The notes under the pieces were generated by a model, which saw only the letters and a program-made list of their open reading frames with translations, ran no database searches and was not told where the DNA came from. A stretch of DNA of 64,000 nucleotides from Chelatococcus reniformis. GTDB taxonomy: Bacteria; Pseudomonadota; Alphaproteobacteria; Rhizobiales; Beijerinckiaceae. Positions 18,049 through 25,949 of this stretch are shown piece after piece. A program made the translations under genes and the position numbers. The stretch is taken from assembly GCF_014640075.1 (NCBI RefSeq), contig NZ_BMGG01000010.1, forward strand, positions 186,001 through 250,000, read 5' to 3'. The first letter of the stretch is position 1. Each line of letters begins with the position of its first letter.

Positions 18049-18876
18049 ATGCCGCACAGTTTATCCACCGATCCCGAGCCCTGGATCGCCCACGGCCCGG
18101 TGCTCCTCGCCTACGCCGATGGTGTCGCCACCCTGACGCTCAACCGGCCGGCCGCATCGAACGGCATGAACATCGAGATGATGCAGGGCCTGTGCGCCGC
18201 GGTGATGCGCTGTCACGGCGATGCCCGGGTCCGGGTCGTCCACCTCCGGGGCGCGGGCGCAAACTTCTGCGCCGGCGGCGACGTGCGCGAATTCGCCTCC
18301 AAGGGCGAGGCGGTCGGCGACTTTCTCCGCGAGGTCACGGCCCACTTGCAGGTGGCAGTCGGTGCGCTGATCCGGCTCAACGCCATCGTCGTCGCCGAGG
18401 TCCACGGCTATGCCGCCGGCGGCGGCGGGCTCGGGCTGGTGTGCGCATCCGATCTGGTGATCGCCGCCGACAGCGCGCGCTTCATGGCCGGCGCCACGCG
18501 GGTCGGCATGGCCCCGGATGCCGGCTCCTCCGTCGTGCTGGCGCGGCTCATCGGCCTTCGCCGCGCCACGGAGCTGTTCGTCACCAACCGGGTCGTTGCC
18601 GCCGAGGAGGCGCGGGCGCTCGGCCTGATCAATCGCGTCGTTCCGGCGGGCGAGCTCGCGGTGGAAGCCCGGCGGCTGGCCGCCGAGGTCGCGGAGGGGG
18701 CCCCCAAGGCGCTGGCTGCCACCAAGCGCCTGCTGTGGAACGGCGTCGGCCTCGGCGTCGAGGCCTGTCTGCCCGAGGAAGCGCGGACCGTGGCCGAGCT
18801 GTCGGCCACTGCCGACAGCCGCGAGGGCCTCGCCGCGGTGATCGGCAAACGCCGCCCGGTCTTCTCCGGACGGTGA
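18049..18876 (+). CDS. Enoyl-CoA hydratase/isomerase family protein, PaaG-like active site
   Basis: This 275-aa crotonase-fold enzyme acts on acyl-CoA thioesters. The oxyanion-hole segments are present (GAGANFCAGGDVREFA and HGYAAGGGGLGLV). The usual hydratase glutamates are absent. The first position is Gly/Leu (GGGGLGLV) and the second block reads APDAGSS with Asp, the pattern of PaaG-type ring-epoxide or double-bond isomerases rather than classical hydratases. The ATG at 18049 lies just beyond the repeat pair and gives the normal family length. It is codirectional with the dioxygenase genes and may process the aryl-CoA product. Family assignment is firm and function is inferred. Confidence 0.85.
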   Translation: MPHSLSTDPEPWIAHGPVLLAYADGVATLTLNRPAASNGMNIEMMQGLCAAVMRCHGDARVRVVHLRGAGANFCAGGDVREFASKGEAVGDFLREVTAHLQVAVGALIRLNAIVVAEVHGYAAGGGGLGLVCASDLVIAADSARFMAGATRVGMAPDAGSSVVLARLIGLRRATELFVTNRVVAAEEARALGLINRVVPAGELAVEARRLAAEVAEGAPKALAATKRLLWNGVGLGVEACLPEEARTVAELSATADSREGLAAVIGKRRPVFSGR

Positions 18877-18946
18877 TTCCTGGCGCGGCGCATCGGCCGC
18901 CGCCCCCGCGCTCCGCCGAACGGTCGGCGGCGTCGGGCTCGTCGCG

Positions 18947-19744
18947 TCAGACGCTCGGAACGCCGACCCCTTCGAGGAAGCGGGCGATGTGGGGTTGGCC
19001 GGTGTGGGCGGTGAGGCCGCCGTCCACGGGCACGATCGCGCCGACCATGAAGGAGGCGTCGTCGCTGGCCAGGAACGCGACGACGGCGGCGATCTCCTCG
19101 GGCTGGGCGAAGCGCCCCAGCGGCACCCGCTCGTCCCAGTGCTCGCGCAGGCCCGGCATCTCGTTGACGCGCGCGATGATCGGGGTGTCGACCGGGCCGG
19201 GGCAGACCGCGTTGACGCGGATGCCGGCGCGGGCGAGGCCGATGCCCAGGGCGCGGGTATAGTTGATCACCGCGCCCTTCGCTGCGTTGTAGGCGTCGAA
19301 ATTGAAGTCGCCGGCCATGCCCGAGATCGAGGCGGTGTTGACGATGGCGCCCGACCCCTGCGCCGTCATGATCGGGATGGCCGCCTTGCAGCCGAAGAAG
19401 ACGCTGTCGACGTTGACGGCGAACACCCGGCGCCAATCCTCCTCGGGCAGGTCGACCGTCGTGCTGTGCGAGCCGATGCCGGCGTTGTTGAACAGCACGT
19501 CGAGCCGGCCGTGCCGGCGCGCCACCTCCTGGATCGCCTCCGCCATCTGCGCCCGGTCGGCGACGTCCACACGGCGGAACGCCATGCGCTCGCCGCCGGC
19601 CGCGCGCACCAGCTCGGCGCCGCGTTCCTCGTCGAGGTCGAAGGCGACGACGGATGCGCCCTCGCCGTGCAGCCGGCGCGCCGTCGCCGCGCCGATGCCC
19701 GAGGCCCCGCCCGTGATGATCGCCACTTTGCCCGAAAAGCGCAC
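18947..19744 (-). CDS. Short-chain dehydrogenase/reductase (SDR), NAD(P)-dependent
   Basis: This 265-aa classical SDR has the cofactor motif TGGASGIGAATARRL, NNAGIG, a catalytic Ser (NTASISGMAG) and YNAAKGAVINYTRALG with the Tyr-x3-Lys pair. An acidic residue after the second strand (VVAFDLDEERG) favours NAD. I chose the GTG at 19744 because a strong GGGAGGA lies 7 nt upstream. The ATG at 19771 would place that ribosome-binding site inside the gene. It follows the zinc dehydrogenase after 63 bp on the same strand, so it likely belongs to the ThDP-enzyme operon and reduces or oxidises an alcohol or ketone made by it. Confidence 0.88.
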   Translation of the reverse strand: MRFSGKVAIITGGASGIGAATARRLHGEGASVVAFDLDEERGAELVRAAGGERMAFRRVDVADRAQMAEAIQEVARRHGRLDVLFNNAGIGSHSTTVDLPEEDWRRVFAVNVDSVFFGCKAAIPIMTAQGSGAIVNTASISGMAGDFNFDAYNAAKGAVINYTRALGIGLARAGIRVNAVCPGPVDTPIIARVNEMPGLREHWDERVPLGRFAQPEEIAAVVAFLASDDASFMVGAIVPVDGGLTAHTGQPHIARFLEGVGVPSV

Positions 19745-19807
19745 GCTCGTTCCTCCCGCTGCTTCGTCCATTCCGGCTTCGACGCCGGCCGTCCCTTTAT
19801 GGTCCTG

Positions 19808-20887
19808 TCAAAGGCGGGGATCGACGACGATCTTGGCGTGCTCGTCGGCGCGGCTCGCCAGGGCGAAGGCGTCCGCCACCGCGGCAAGCCCGACGACCTT
19901 GGTGACCAGCGGCCCGGCCTTGATTCGCCCGCCGGCGATGTTGGCAAGCGTAGCGGCGAACTCCTCGGGGGAGTAGGCGAAGACGAAGTCGAAGCTTAGC
20001 TGCTTGTTGATGGCCATCAGCGGCTCGATGGCGTCCGATTGCATGCAGGCGCCGACGACGACGATGCGCGACCCCGGCGGGGCGCCGTCGATGACCGCCT
20101 GCAGCATCCCGGGCTTGCCGACGCATTCGAAGATCGTCGCCGGGCGGGTCATGCGTCCTGTTGCGAGGGCGACCGATCGGCTGGCCAACGTCGCCGGCAC
20201 GTCGAACGTCTCCCAGCGCCCATAAGGGCTGTCGACGGCGGGATCGATGACGATGTCGGCGCCGATAGTCTCTGCCAGCTGACGTCGCGCCGGCGAGAAG
20301 TCGCAGGCGACGACCGGGCCGATGCCGCGCAGCTTGGCCGCGGCGACGGTGGCGAGCCCGATCGGCCCACAGCCGAGGACGAGGACCACGGCGTCGCCGT
20401 CGAGCCGAGCTGTCGCGACCGCATGCTCCCCGACGGCGAACGGCTCGGTCAGGCAGGCGAGGATGTCGGAGAGATGCTCCGGCACCGGCAGCAACAGCGC
20501 CTCGGTCAGCAATAGCCGCTCCGCGAAGGCCCCGGGGAAGCGGTTGGAGAAGCCGACGAGCTCCATGCCGCCGGGCCCGGCGCAGAAGGGCATGGCGACG
20601 ACCCGCGTGCCGGGTCGGATGCGGCCGCTGCTGCCCGGCCCCGCCTCGATCACCTCGGCGCAGAATTCGTGGCCGAACACCACGTCCTTGTCGCCGTCGA
20701 GCGTTGTCGCCGAGCCGCAGCGCTGCGCCAGCGCCGCAAGCTCCTCCAGGTGCTCCAGCCCGTGCAGGTCGGACCCGCAGATGCCGCAGGCGAGCGAGCG
20801 GGCCAGCACCTGCCCGGTGCCGGGCACAGGCTCGGGGAAGCCCTCGTCCAGCACGAGCCGGCGCTGGCGGCGCACGACGGCCTTCAT
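19808..20887 (-). CDS. Zinc-dependent medium-chain alcohol dehydrogenase
   Basis: This 359-aa MDR-family oxidoreductase has the catalytic-zinc and domain signatures CGICGSDLHGLEHLEE and FGHEFCAEVIEAGPG, and an NAD(P)-binding loop VLVLGCGPIGLATVAAAKLRG. The four-cysteine structural zinc lobe is not obvious. Its ATG overlaps the stop of the ThDP enzyme gene (ATGA), so the two are translationally coupled and probably act in sequence. The ThDP enzyme could make an aldehyde or 2-hydroxyketone that this enzyme converts. Threonine- or sorbitol-dehydrogenase-like activities are plausible alternatives. Confidence 0.88.
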   Translation of the reverse strand: MKAVVRRQRRLVLDEGFPEPVPGTGQVLARSLACGICGSDLHGLEHLEELAALAQRCGSATTLDGDKDVVFGHEFCAEVIEAGPGSSGRIRPGTRVVAMPFCAGPGGMELVGFSNRFPGAFAERLLLTEALLLPVPEHLSDILACLTEPFAVGEHAVATARLDGDAVVLVLGCGPIGLATVAAAKLRGIGPVVACDFSPARRQLAETIGADIVIDPAVDSPYGRWETFDVPATLASRSVALATGRMTRPATIFECVGKPGMLQAVIDGAPPGSRIVVVGACMQSDAIEPLMAINKQLSFDFVFAYSPEEFAATLANIAGGRIKAGPLVTKVVGLAAVADAFALASRADEHAKIVVDPRL

Positions 20888-22641
20888 CGCGCGGCTCCCG
20901 GCGCCCGCCGGCCCGGCGCGGGGATGTTCTCGTAGTAGGGGATGGGGATCTCGTCCTCGGCATCCAGCTTGCCGATCATCGTCGGCGTCACGGGGTGCAC
21001 GATGGCCGGATCGGTCGTGATGTTGATGCAGGCGGCGACCTTGGCCGCCTGGGCGCGCCGGATCGCCGGGGCGATGTCCTCGTAGCGCGTCACTTTCTCG
21101 CCGTGGCCGCCGAAGGCGACGGCGACCTCGTGGTAGTCGCTGGCAGCGAGCTTCACCGCCGCGAGATTCTGCCGGCCGAAGACCAGCTCCTGCCCGTGCT
21201 GCGACATGCCCCAGCAGGCGTTGTTGAAGATCACAGTCACCACGGGCAGTCGGTGGCGCACCATCGTGTCGAACTCGGCGATATGGAAGCCCGCTGCACC
21301 GTCGCCGAGGATGAGGGCGACCGGATGCTCCGGCCGGGCGCGGGCGAGCCCGATGGCGAAGCCCTGGCCCACGCCGAGGCAGCCGAGATAGCCGTTGCCG
21401 AGGCTGAGGCCGGGCCCGGGGACGCGCGCGAAGGGGCGGAACCAGCCGGGCGCCTCGCCGCCGTCCCAGGCAATGGCGGTATCGGGGCTCAAGGCTTCGG
21501 CCACGGCCCGCGCCGCGTGGAAGGGGTGCAGCAGCCCCCGGCCGTTGTCGGTCGGCGCGCTCTCGAAGGCACGCAGGAAATGGCCGGGGCAACGCTTCAG
21601 CGTGTCGATCCACTCGGCGCGGCGGCGCCACGTCCGGCCCCGGGTGCGTTCGGCCACCGCCTTGAGGAACTCGGCCGCATCTGCGGTGATGGCGAGGTCG
21701 GGCACCCGCAGGCGGCCGATCTCCGCCTCATCGATATCGATCTGCACCAGCTTGGCGCCGTGGGGGATGATCGTGCCTTGGCGACCGCCGAGGAACATGC
21801 CCGCGCGGGCCCCGAGCAGAATCACCAGATCGGCTGGCTGCCGCTCGACGAGCGCGGCCACGGCCAGCGTGCCGGCCGCTCCCGCGCTGAAGGGATGCTC
21901 ATGGGGCAGGACGCCCGCGCCCTTGTTGCTCGCCAGCACAGGGATCGCCGCCGCCTCGGCGAATGCGCCCAGCAGCGCGGCACAGGCGCGCGACGCAGCC
22001 CCGCCACCGACGATGATCGCCGGCCGCTCGGCCGCCTCCAGCAGGGCGACGAACTGATCGATGGCGGCCACCGGCACCGAGGGCCGTGCCGTGATGGCCG
22101 GCCGGACGGCACGCGAGAGCAGCGCCTCGTCTGCAACGCCGAACATGATGTCGATCGGCATCTCGATGAAGACCGGGCCGGGGCGCCCGGACCGCGCGAG
22201 ATGTAGCGCCTTCTCGATCAGATCGGGAATGCGCTCCACGTTGGTGATGCGGTGCGACCACTTGGTCACCGGCGCGGCCATGGCGACCTGGTCGAAGCCG
22301 CCTTGCAGCGGGTTGGTCGCCACCTCGCGCAGCGGCGGTGCGCCGGCGATGAACAGCACCGGCGTGGCGTCGAGCCAGGCGTTGGTCATCGACGTCAGGG
22401 CGTTGGTGAAGCCCGGCCCGGCGGTGATGACGCAGACCCCCACGTCGCCCGTGGCGCGGGCATAGGCTTCGGCCGCATGGCCCGCCGTCGCCTCGTGGCG
22501 CGTATCGGTGAGGCGGATGCCGGTGTCGGCGCAGGCGGTGAGGAAGGAATCGAGGTGGCCGCCGTGCAGCGTGAAGACCTCGCCGACGCCCAGCGCGTTC
22601 AGCGCTCTCGCCAGGGCCATGCCGCCGCTGATGTCCGCCAT
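20884..22641 (-). CDS. Thiamine diphosphate-dependent enzyme, acetolactate synthase/decarboxylase-like
   Basis: This 585-aa ThDP enzyme has three domains. The N-terminal PYR domain has the activating glutamate in TRHEATAGHAAEAYARATG. The middle domain has RPAIIVGGGAASRA. The C-terminal PP domain has the metal/ThDP motif GDGAAGFHIAEFDTMVRH...VTVIFNNACWG. Such enzymes decarboxylate or ligate 2-oxo acids, as in acetolactate synthase, benzoylformate decarboxylase and 2-hydroxyacyl-CoA lyase. I cannot tell these apart by eye. The ATG at 22641 starts the family domain. The longer frame to 22743 contains the promoter region. It is the first gene of an operon with a zinc dehydrogenase and an SDR, behind a promoter with an embedded operator. 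Confidence 0.88.
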   Translation of the reverse strand: MADISGGMALARALNALGVGEVFTLHGGHLDSFLTACADTGIRLTDTRHEATAGHAAEAYARATGDVGVCVITAGPGFTNALTSMTNAWLDATPVLFIAGAPPLREVATNPLQGGFDQVAMAAPVTKWSHRITNVERIPDLIEKALHLARSGRPGPVFIEMPIDIMFGVADEALLSRAVRPAITARPSVPVAAIDQFVALLEAAERPAIIVGGGAASRACAALLGAFAEAAAIPVLASNKGAGVLPHEHPFSAGAAGTLAVAALVERQPADLVILLGARAGMFLGGRQGTIIPHGAKLVQIDIDEAEIGRLRVPDLAITADAAEFLKAVAERTRGRTWRRRAEWIDTLKRCPGHFLRAFESAPTDNGRGLLHPFHAARAVAEALSPDTAIAWDGGEAPGWFRPFARVPGPGLSLGNGYLGCLGVGQGFAIGLARARPEHPVALILGDGAAGFHIAEFDTMVRHRLPVVTVIFNNACWGMSQHGQELVFGRQNLAAVKLAASDYHEVAVAFGGHGEKVTRYEDIAPAIRRAQAAKVAACINITTDPAIVHPVTPTMIGKLDAEDEIPIPYYENIPAPGRRAPGAAR

Positions 22642-22747
22642 CGTGTCCTCCCGTGTCGCTGGCCATCCGGCGCGGACCGTGGTCTCGCGCGGCGCCTCGT
22701 CTTGAACGCTGGTCCGGCGCGGGCCGCCGGCTGGCATCGGCATAAAT

Positions 22748-22775
22748 TTATTAGAGTGGACTCTAAATATGTCAA
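22748..22775 (-). promoter_or_regulatory. Promoter of the ThDP-enzyme operon with embedded TTAGAG...CTCTAA operator
   Basis: On the minus strand, TTGACA (22775-22770) and TAATAA (22753-22748) are 16 bp apart. A perfect 16-bp palindrome, TTAGAGTGGACTCTAA (22751-22766), fills the spacer and overlaps the -10. The same layout recurs at 23538-23565. The adjacent divergent TetR gene is the obvious candidate repressor. Confidence 0.8.
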
Positions 22776-22887
22776 TGCGCAGGTGCGGCTATTTGTGCCC
22801 GGCGCGGCGCGATCGTATTGCTGAGGCGTCGGCGAGCGGGTGTCGCCGCGGGGGGAGGGCGATCGGATGCCCCGGGCAGGAGCTTGC

Positions 22888-23541
22888 ATGGACGCCAAGC
22901 CGAACGGACACGAACTGGCCAAGCGCCGGCGGCGGGTCCGCATCGTGTCGGCGACGATGATGCTGTTGCGGGAGGTCGAGCTGGAGGCGCTCTCGATCAC
23001 CCTTGTCGCCGAGCATGCCGGCGTCAGCCCGGCGACCGTCTACAATCTGTTCGGCAACAAGTCGTCGGTCCTGAAGAGCGTGTTCGACCAGGATCTGGCG
23101 CACTTCCAGGCGGTCTTCAATGAGCGTTCCGGAGCGGATGGCCTGGACAACTTCTTCATCGCGTTGGATGTGGCGACCGAGCTTTACGACGAGCAGCCGG
23201 GTCTCTACAGGGCGATGATGTATGTGAGCGGGCGGGAGGGCAATCTCTACGCCGAGATCAGTAAGCCGCGAGTCGATTTCTGGTGCCGCCTCGTCGCCGC
23301 GGCCCGCCAGAGTGGCCGGCTGCGCCGCGATACCGACGATGCCGAGACCGGAGCGACCCTGTCCTTCCTCGCTCGCGGTGGCCTTTCGCATTGGGCCGAG
23401 GGGATGATCACGACGGACGAGCTGCGCCGCAAGCTCAAAGTCGGTTTTTCCCTCGTCCTCGCCGCCGTGGCGAAGCCCGAATCGGCGGCGCGGCTGCGCG
23501 CGCTCCGGCAAGCGAGCCTCGCTCGGCTGCAAGCCGATTGA
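22888..23541 (+). CDS. TetR-family regulator of the ThDP operon and the downstream binding protein
   Basis: This regulator of about 217 aa has an N-terminal helix-turn-helix (LVAEHAGVSPATVYNLFGNKSSVLKSVFDQDL) and a helical effector domain. I prefer the ATG at 22888, which has AGGAG five bases upstream. The ATG at 22867 is an alternative. It is transcribed divergently from the ThDP-enzyme operon, with one operator between them. A second identical-type operator follows its own stop codon, ahead of the substrate-binding protein gene. It therefore probably controls transport and metabolism of the same compound. Confidence 0.88.
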   Translation: MDAKPNGHELAKRRRRVRIVSATMMLLREVELEALSITLVAEHAGVSPATVYNLFGNKSSVLKSVFDQDLAHFQAVFNERSGADGLDNFFIALDVATELYDEQPGLYRAMMYVSGREGNLYAEISKPRVDFWCRLVAAARQSGRLRRDTDDAETGATLSFLARGGLSHWAEGMITTDELRRKLKVGFSLVLAAVAKPESAARLRALRQASLARLQAD

Positions 23542-23565
23542 CATCATTAGAGCGCGCTCTAATCT
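23538..23565 (+). promoter_or_regulatory. Promoter of the second LivK-like gene with embedded TTAGAG...CTCTAA operator
   Basis: TTGACA (23538-23543) and TAATCT (23560-23565) are 16 bp apart. The perfect palindrome TTAGAGCGCGCTCTAA (23547-23562) lies between and over them. The -35 overlaps the TetR stop codon (TGA, 23539-23541). The binding-protein gene starts about 100 bp downstream. Confidence 0.8.
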
Positions 23566-23661
23566 CCCCGGCAATTCGCGGATCGTGGCCCGCCGGCGTC
23601 GGTGCGCGCATCAACGACAAGCCGACCTGCGCAGCAGGCGGTGGCGAGGTGGGGAGGTGGC

Positions 23662-24882
23662 ATGACGGGGTTCGACCGCAGGACATTCGTGGCTGGGCTG
23701 GCCATGGCGGGGCTCATCACGGGGGGCGGGCGCCGCGCCCGTGCAGACGACCTGCCCGGCGTGACCGATGCCGAGATCAAGATCGGCAGCACGACGTCGC
23801 TGAGCGGTCCGGTCTCGGCGCTCGGCATTCAGGCCCGCTGCCAGGACGCCTTCTTCAGGATGGTCAACGAGGCGGGCGGCATCGCCGGCCGGAAGATCAC
23901 CTACATCTACTACGACGACGGCTTCAGCCCGCCGCGGACGGTGGAGCAGACGCGCAGGCTGGTTGAAAGCGACGGCGTCGCCTTCCTGTTCAACACGCTT
24001 GGCACCGCGCCGAATTCGGCCATCGTCAAGTATCTCAACCAGAAGAAGGTCCCGCACCTGTTCCTGTCGGTGAACGGCGACAAGTGGGGCGACTACAAGA
24101 CCAATCCCTGGACCATGGGCTTCGCGCCGAGCGCTCGCATCGAGGCGCAGATCTTTGCCAAACACGCGCTCCAGCAGAACCCGTCGGTCAAGTTCGCCAT
24201 CCTGTATCAGAACGACGACCTGGGTAAGGATTACGTCGCGGGGGTGCGAGATGTCCTGCAGGGTAGTTTCGAAAAGCAAGCGACCACCGTTCCGCACGAG
24301 GTTTCCGACCCCACCGTGGATTCGCAGATCGTGCAGTTGAAGCAGAGCGGGGCCGATGTGCTGCTCTCGGGCACCACGGCGAAGTTCGTCGCCCAATCGA
24401 TCAAGCGAGTCTACGAGCTCCAGTGGAAGCCGACCCACTATATCGCCAATGGCGCCGCCTCGATCGCCGGCGTGTTGATCCCGGCCGGTGCCGAGCGGTC
24501 GACCGGCGTGATCGCCTCGGCTTATCTCAAGGACGCCACCGATCCCACCTGGGCCGACGACGCGGGCACAAAGGAATATGTGGACTTCCTGGCCAAATAC
24601 TTCCCCGACGGCAAGATGAACGATTCCTACATTCTGTATGCTTACACGGTCGCCGGCGTGCTCATGAAGGTACTGGAGCAGTGCAACGGCACCTTCACGC
24701 GCGAGAACATCATGAAGCAGGCGACCAGCCTGAAGGACCTCCAGATGCCGACCATGCTGCCCGGCATCCTGGTCAACACCAGCCCCACGAACTACCACCC
24801 GATCCGCCAGGTGCAGCTGCAGCGATTCGACGGCGCCGCCTGGAAGCGCTTCGGCGGCATCATTGAGGGGGCGGAGATCTAA
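23662..24882 (+). CDS. LivK-like periplasmic substrate-binding protein, Tat-like signal
   Basis: This 406-aa type I periplasmic binding protein starts at the ATG at 23662, behind GGGGAGG. The N-terminus FDRRTFVAGLAMAGLITGG has a twin-arginine-like motif, then a hydrophobic core and an ARA-D cleavage site. The mature protein opens EIKIGSTTSLSGPVSALG, and YYDDGFSPPRTVEQTRRLVE is the binding-protein lobe signature. It closely resembles the protein at 52371-53591 in length and sequence blocks. No permease or ATPase is adjacent, so it must use a Liv transporter encoded elsewhere, possibly the one at 4174-7843. The shared operator ties it to the ThDP operon. Confidence 0.9.
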   Translation: MTGFDRRTFVAGLAMAGLITGGGRRARADDLPGVTDAEIKIGSTTSLSGPVSALGIQARCQDAFFRMVNEAGGIAGRKITYIYYDDGFSPPRTVEQTRRLVESDGVAFLFNTLGTAPNSAIVKYLNQKKVPHLFLSVNGDKWGDYKTNPWTMGFAPSARIEAQIFAKHALQQNPSVKFAILYQNDDLGKDYVAGVRDVLQGSFEKQATTVPHEVSDPTVDSQIVQLKQSGADVLLSGTTAKFVAQSIKRVYELQWKPTHYIANGAASIAGVLIPAGAERSTGVIASAYLKDATDPTWADDAGTKEYVDFLAKYFPDGKMNDSYILYAYTVAGVLMKVLEQCNGTFTRENIMKQATSLKDLQMPTMLPGILVNTSPTNYHPIRQVQLQRFDGAAWKRFGGIIEGAEI

Positions 24883-24945
24883 GGGGGGGGGTGCGCGCAC
24901 GAGGTGCAGTCGACCAGGCCAAGTCGAGGCCAAGGTTTCCAACGC

Positions 24946-25040
24946 GATGGATAGCCGGGTCAAGCCCGGCGATGACGTCGAGGGGAAGGGCCCTTCAATT
25001 CCGACTTGGTCATGGCCGGGATTGACCCGGCTATCCCATC
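24946..25040. repeat. Inverted pair of dispersed MAGLDPAIH-type repeats
   Basis: Opposed copies lie at 24946-24976 and 25009-25040, about 32 bp apart, downstream of the binding protein gene. This arrangement matches the pairs at 9722 and 17927. No gene is visible between 24883 and 25175. Confidence 0.8.
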
Positions 25041-25113
25041 GAACCGTATTGCGCCCGCCCCGTGGGCTGGCACTATTCTTTTATCTTCAGAGTCGAACGC
25101 TTCGGACCCATCC

Positions 25114-25167
25114 TAAAGCATTTTCGAGCGCCGTGGACGCCGGTTCGCGTGAAGAAAAATAAACGCG
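25114..25167. repeat. Copy of a second dispersed repeat (GCATTTTCGAGC...GTGAAGAAAA)
   Basis: The sequence contains AAGCATTTTCGAGC and GACGCCGGTTCGCGTGAAGA. The same elements occur in the opposite orientation at 49270-49375. Such elements are common in intergenic regions of Hyphomicrobiales. It ends about 10 bp from the MaoC-like gene 3' end. Confidence 0.7.
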
Positions 25168-25175
25168 GATATGCT

Positions 25176-25565
25176 CTACCCGACGTGTGCGAGGTCGACG
25201 GTGCCGACAATGACGGCCTCGCCATGCTGGTTGACGACCCGCACCGCGTAGCGGCCGGGCGCATCGGCGACCGCCTCGCCTTCCGCATGCACGGTGTCGT
25301 CCTCGCGCACCGGCTTGATGAAGCGCACGTCCATGACGGCCCCGTCCGCCACCTGACGGCCGAAGGTGGCGCGTAAGGCTTGCCAGACCAGGTTGAGCGA
25401 CAGCATGCCGTGGGCGATGATGCCTTTCATCGGCGACTTGGCAGCGAACTCCGGATCCAGATGGATCGGATTGAAATCGGTCGTCAGCTCGGCGTAGAGG
25501 CGGATGGCCTGGCGGTCGATCACCTTCTCGGCGGGGACGAGGCGGGCGGGCATGGCATCGGTCAT
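25176..25565 (-). CDS. MaoC-like hot-dog dehydratase, subunit with hydratase 2 motif
   Basis: This 129-aa protein has the R-hydratase/MaoC signature. It includes the catalytic Asp and His block TTDFNPIHLDPEFAAKSPMKGIIAHGMLS, followed by PVREDDTVHAEGEA. MaoC proteins hydrate 2-enoyl-CoA to 3-hydroxyacyl-CoA. Its ATG overlaps the stop of the neighbouring hot-dog gene by one base (TGATG). The two half-size proteins therefore probably form one heterodimeric hydratase, as in other split MaoC systems. It is the last gene of the five-gene acyl-CoA operon. Confidence 0.88.
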   Translation of the reverse strand: MTDAMPARLVPAEKVIDRQAIRLYAELTTDFNPIHLDPEFAAKSPMKGIIAHGMLSLNLVWQALRATFGRQVADGAVMDVRFIKPVREDDTVHAEGEAVADAPGRYAVRVVNQHGEAVIVGTVDLAHVG

Positions 25566-25948
25566 CACGCGGCCCACACGTTGTTCATGCGGCTGGAGAA
25601 CAGGTGCTCGCCGTCCGCCGTGGCGCTGTCGATCGCCAGCAGCACCCACTTGCGGCCACGCTTCTCCTCCTTGCGCTCGCAGCCGACCGTGGTGACGATC
25701 TCCTCGCCGGCGCGCGGCAGGCGCGACACGCGAAAGACCTGGCCACCGTGCACGCCGCCGGGAGGCGAAGGCCGCAGCGTGTGGGACACGGCGCGGCTGG
25801 TGATGACGGGCATCATGCCCGGCGGCATGACGGCGCCGTCCGCATCGGCGGGGTACAACTCACACCATTGGTCGATCAGCGCCTGCTCGAGCGTCAGGCG
25901 GTGCGAGCCGATGGCCTGGCCCGGTTGGAACGCGGCATAGTCGAACAT
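25565..25948 (-). CDS. Hot-dog fold MaoC N-terminal-like partner subunit
   Basis: This 127-aa protein resembles the N-terminal (FAS1/MaoC dehydratase N) half of two-domain hydratases, with QPGQAIGSHRLTLEQALIDQWCELYPAD, VHGGQVFRVSRLPRAGEEIVTTV and KRGRKWVLLAIDSATADGE. It lacks the catalytic Asp/His motif found in the downstream partner, as expected for the non-catalytic or substrate-binding half. It starts 1 bp after the upstream hydratase stop and overlaps the partner gene by one base. Confidence 0.8.
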   Translation of the reverse strand: MFDYAAFQPGQAIGSHRLTLEQALIDQWCELYPADADGAVMPPGMMPVITSRAVSHTLRPSPPGGVHGGQVFRVSRLPRAGEEIVTTVGCERKEEKRGRKWVLLAIDSATADGEHLFSSRMNNVWAA

Positions 25949-25949
25949 G

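Noticed and set aside
13620-18876. Interpretation as a known indoleacetate (iac/iad) or complete paa operon
   Set aside because: Key genes of those operons (for example IacA-type monooxygenase, PaaABCE subunits and PaaZ) are not in the window. Only the ligase- and isomerase-like members resemble paa genes.
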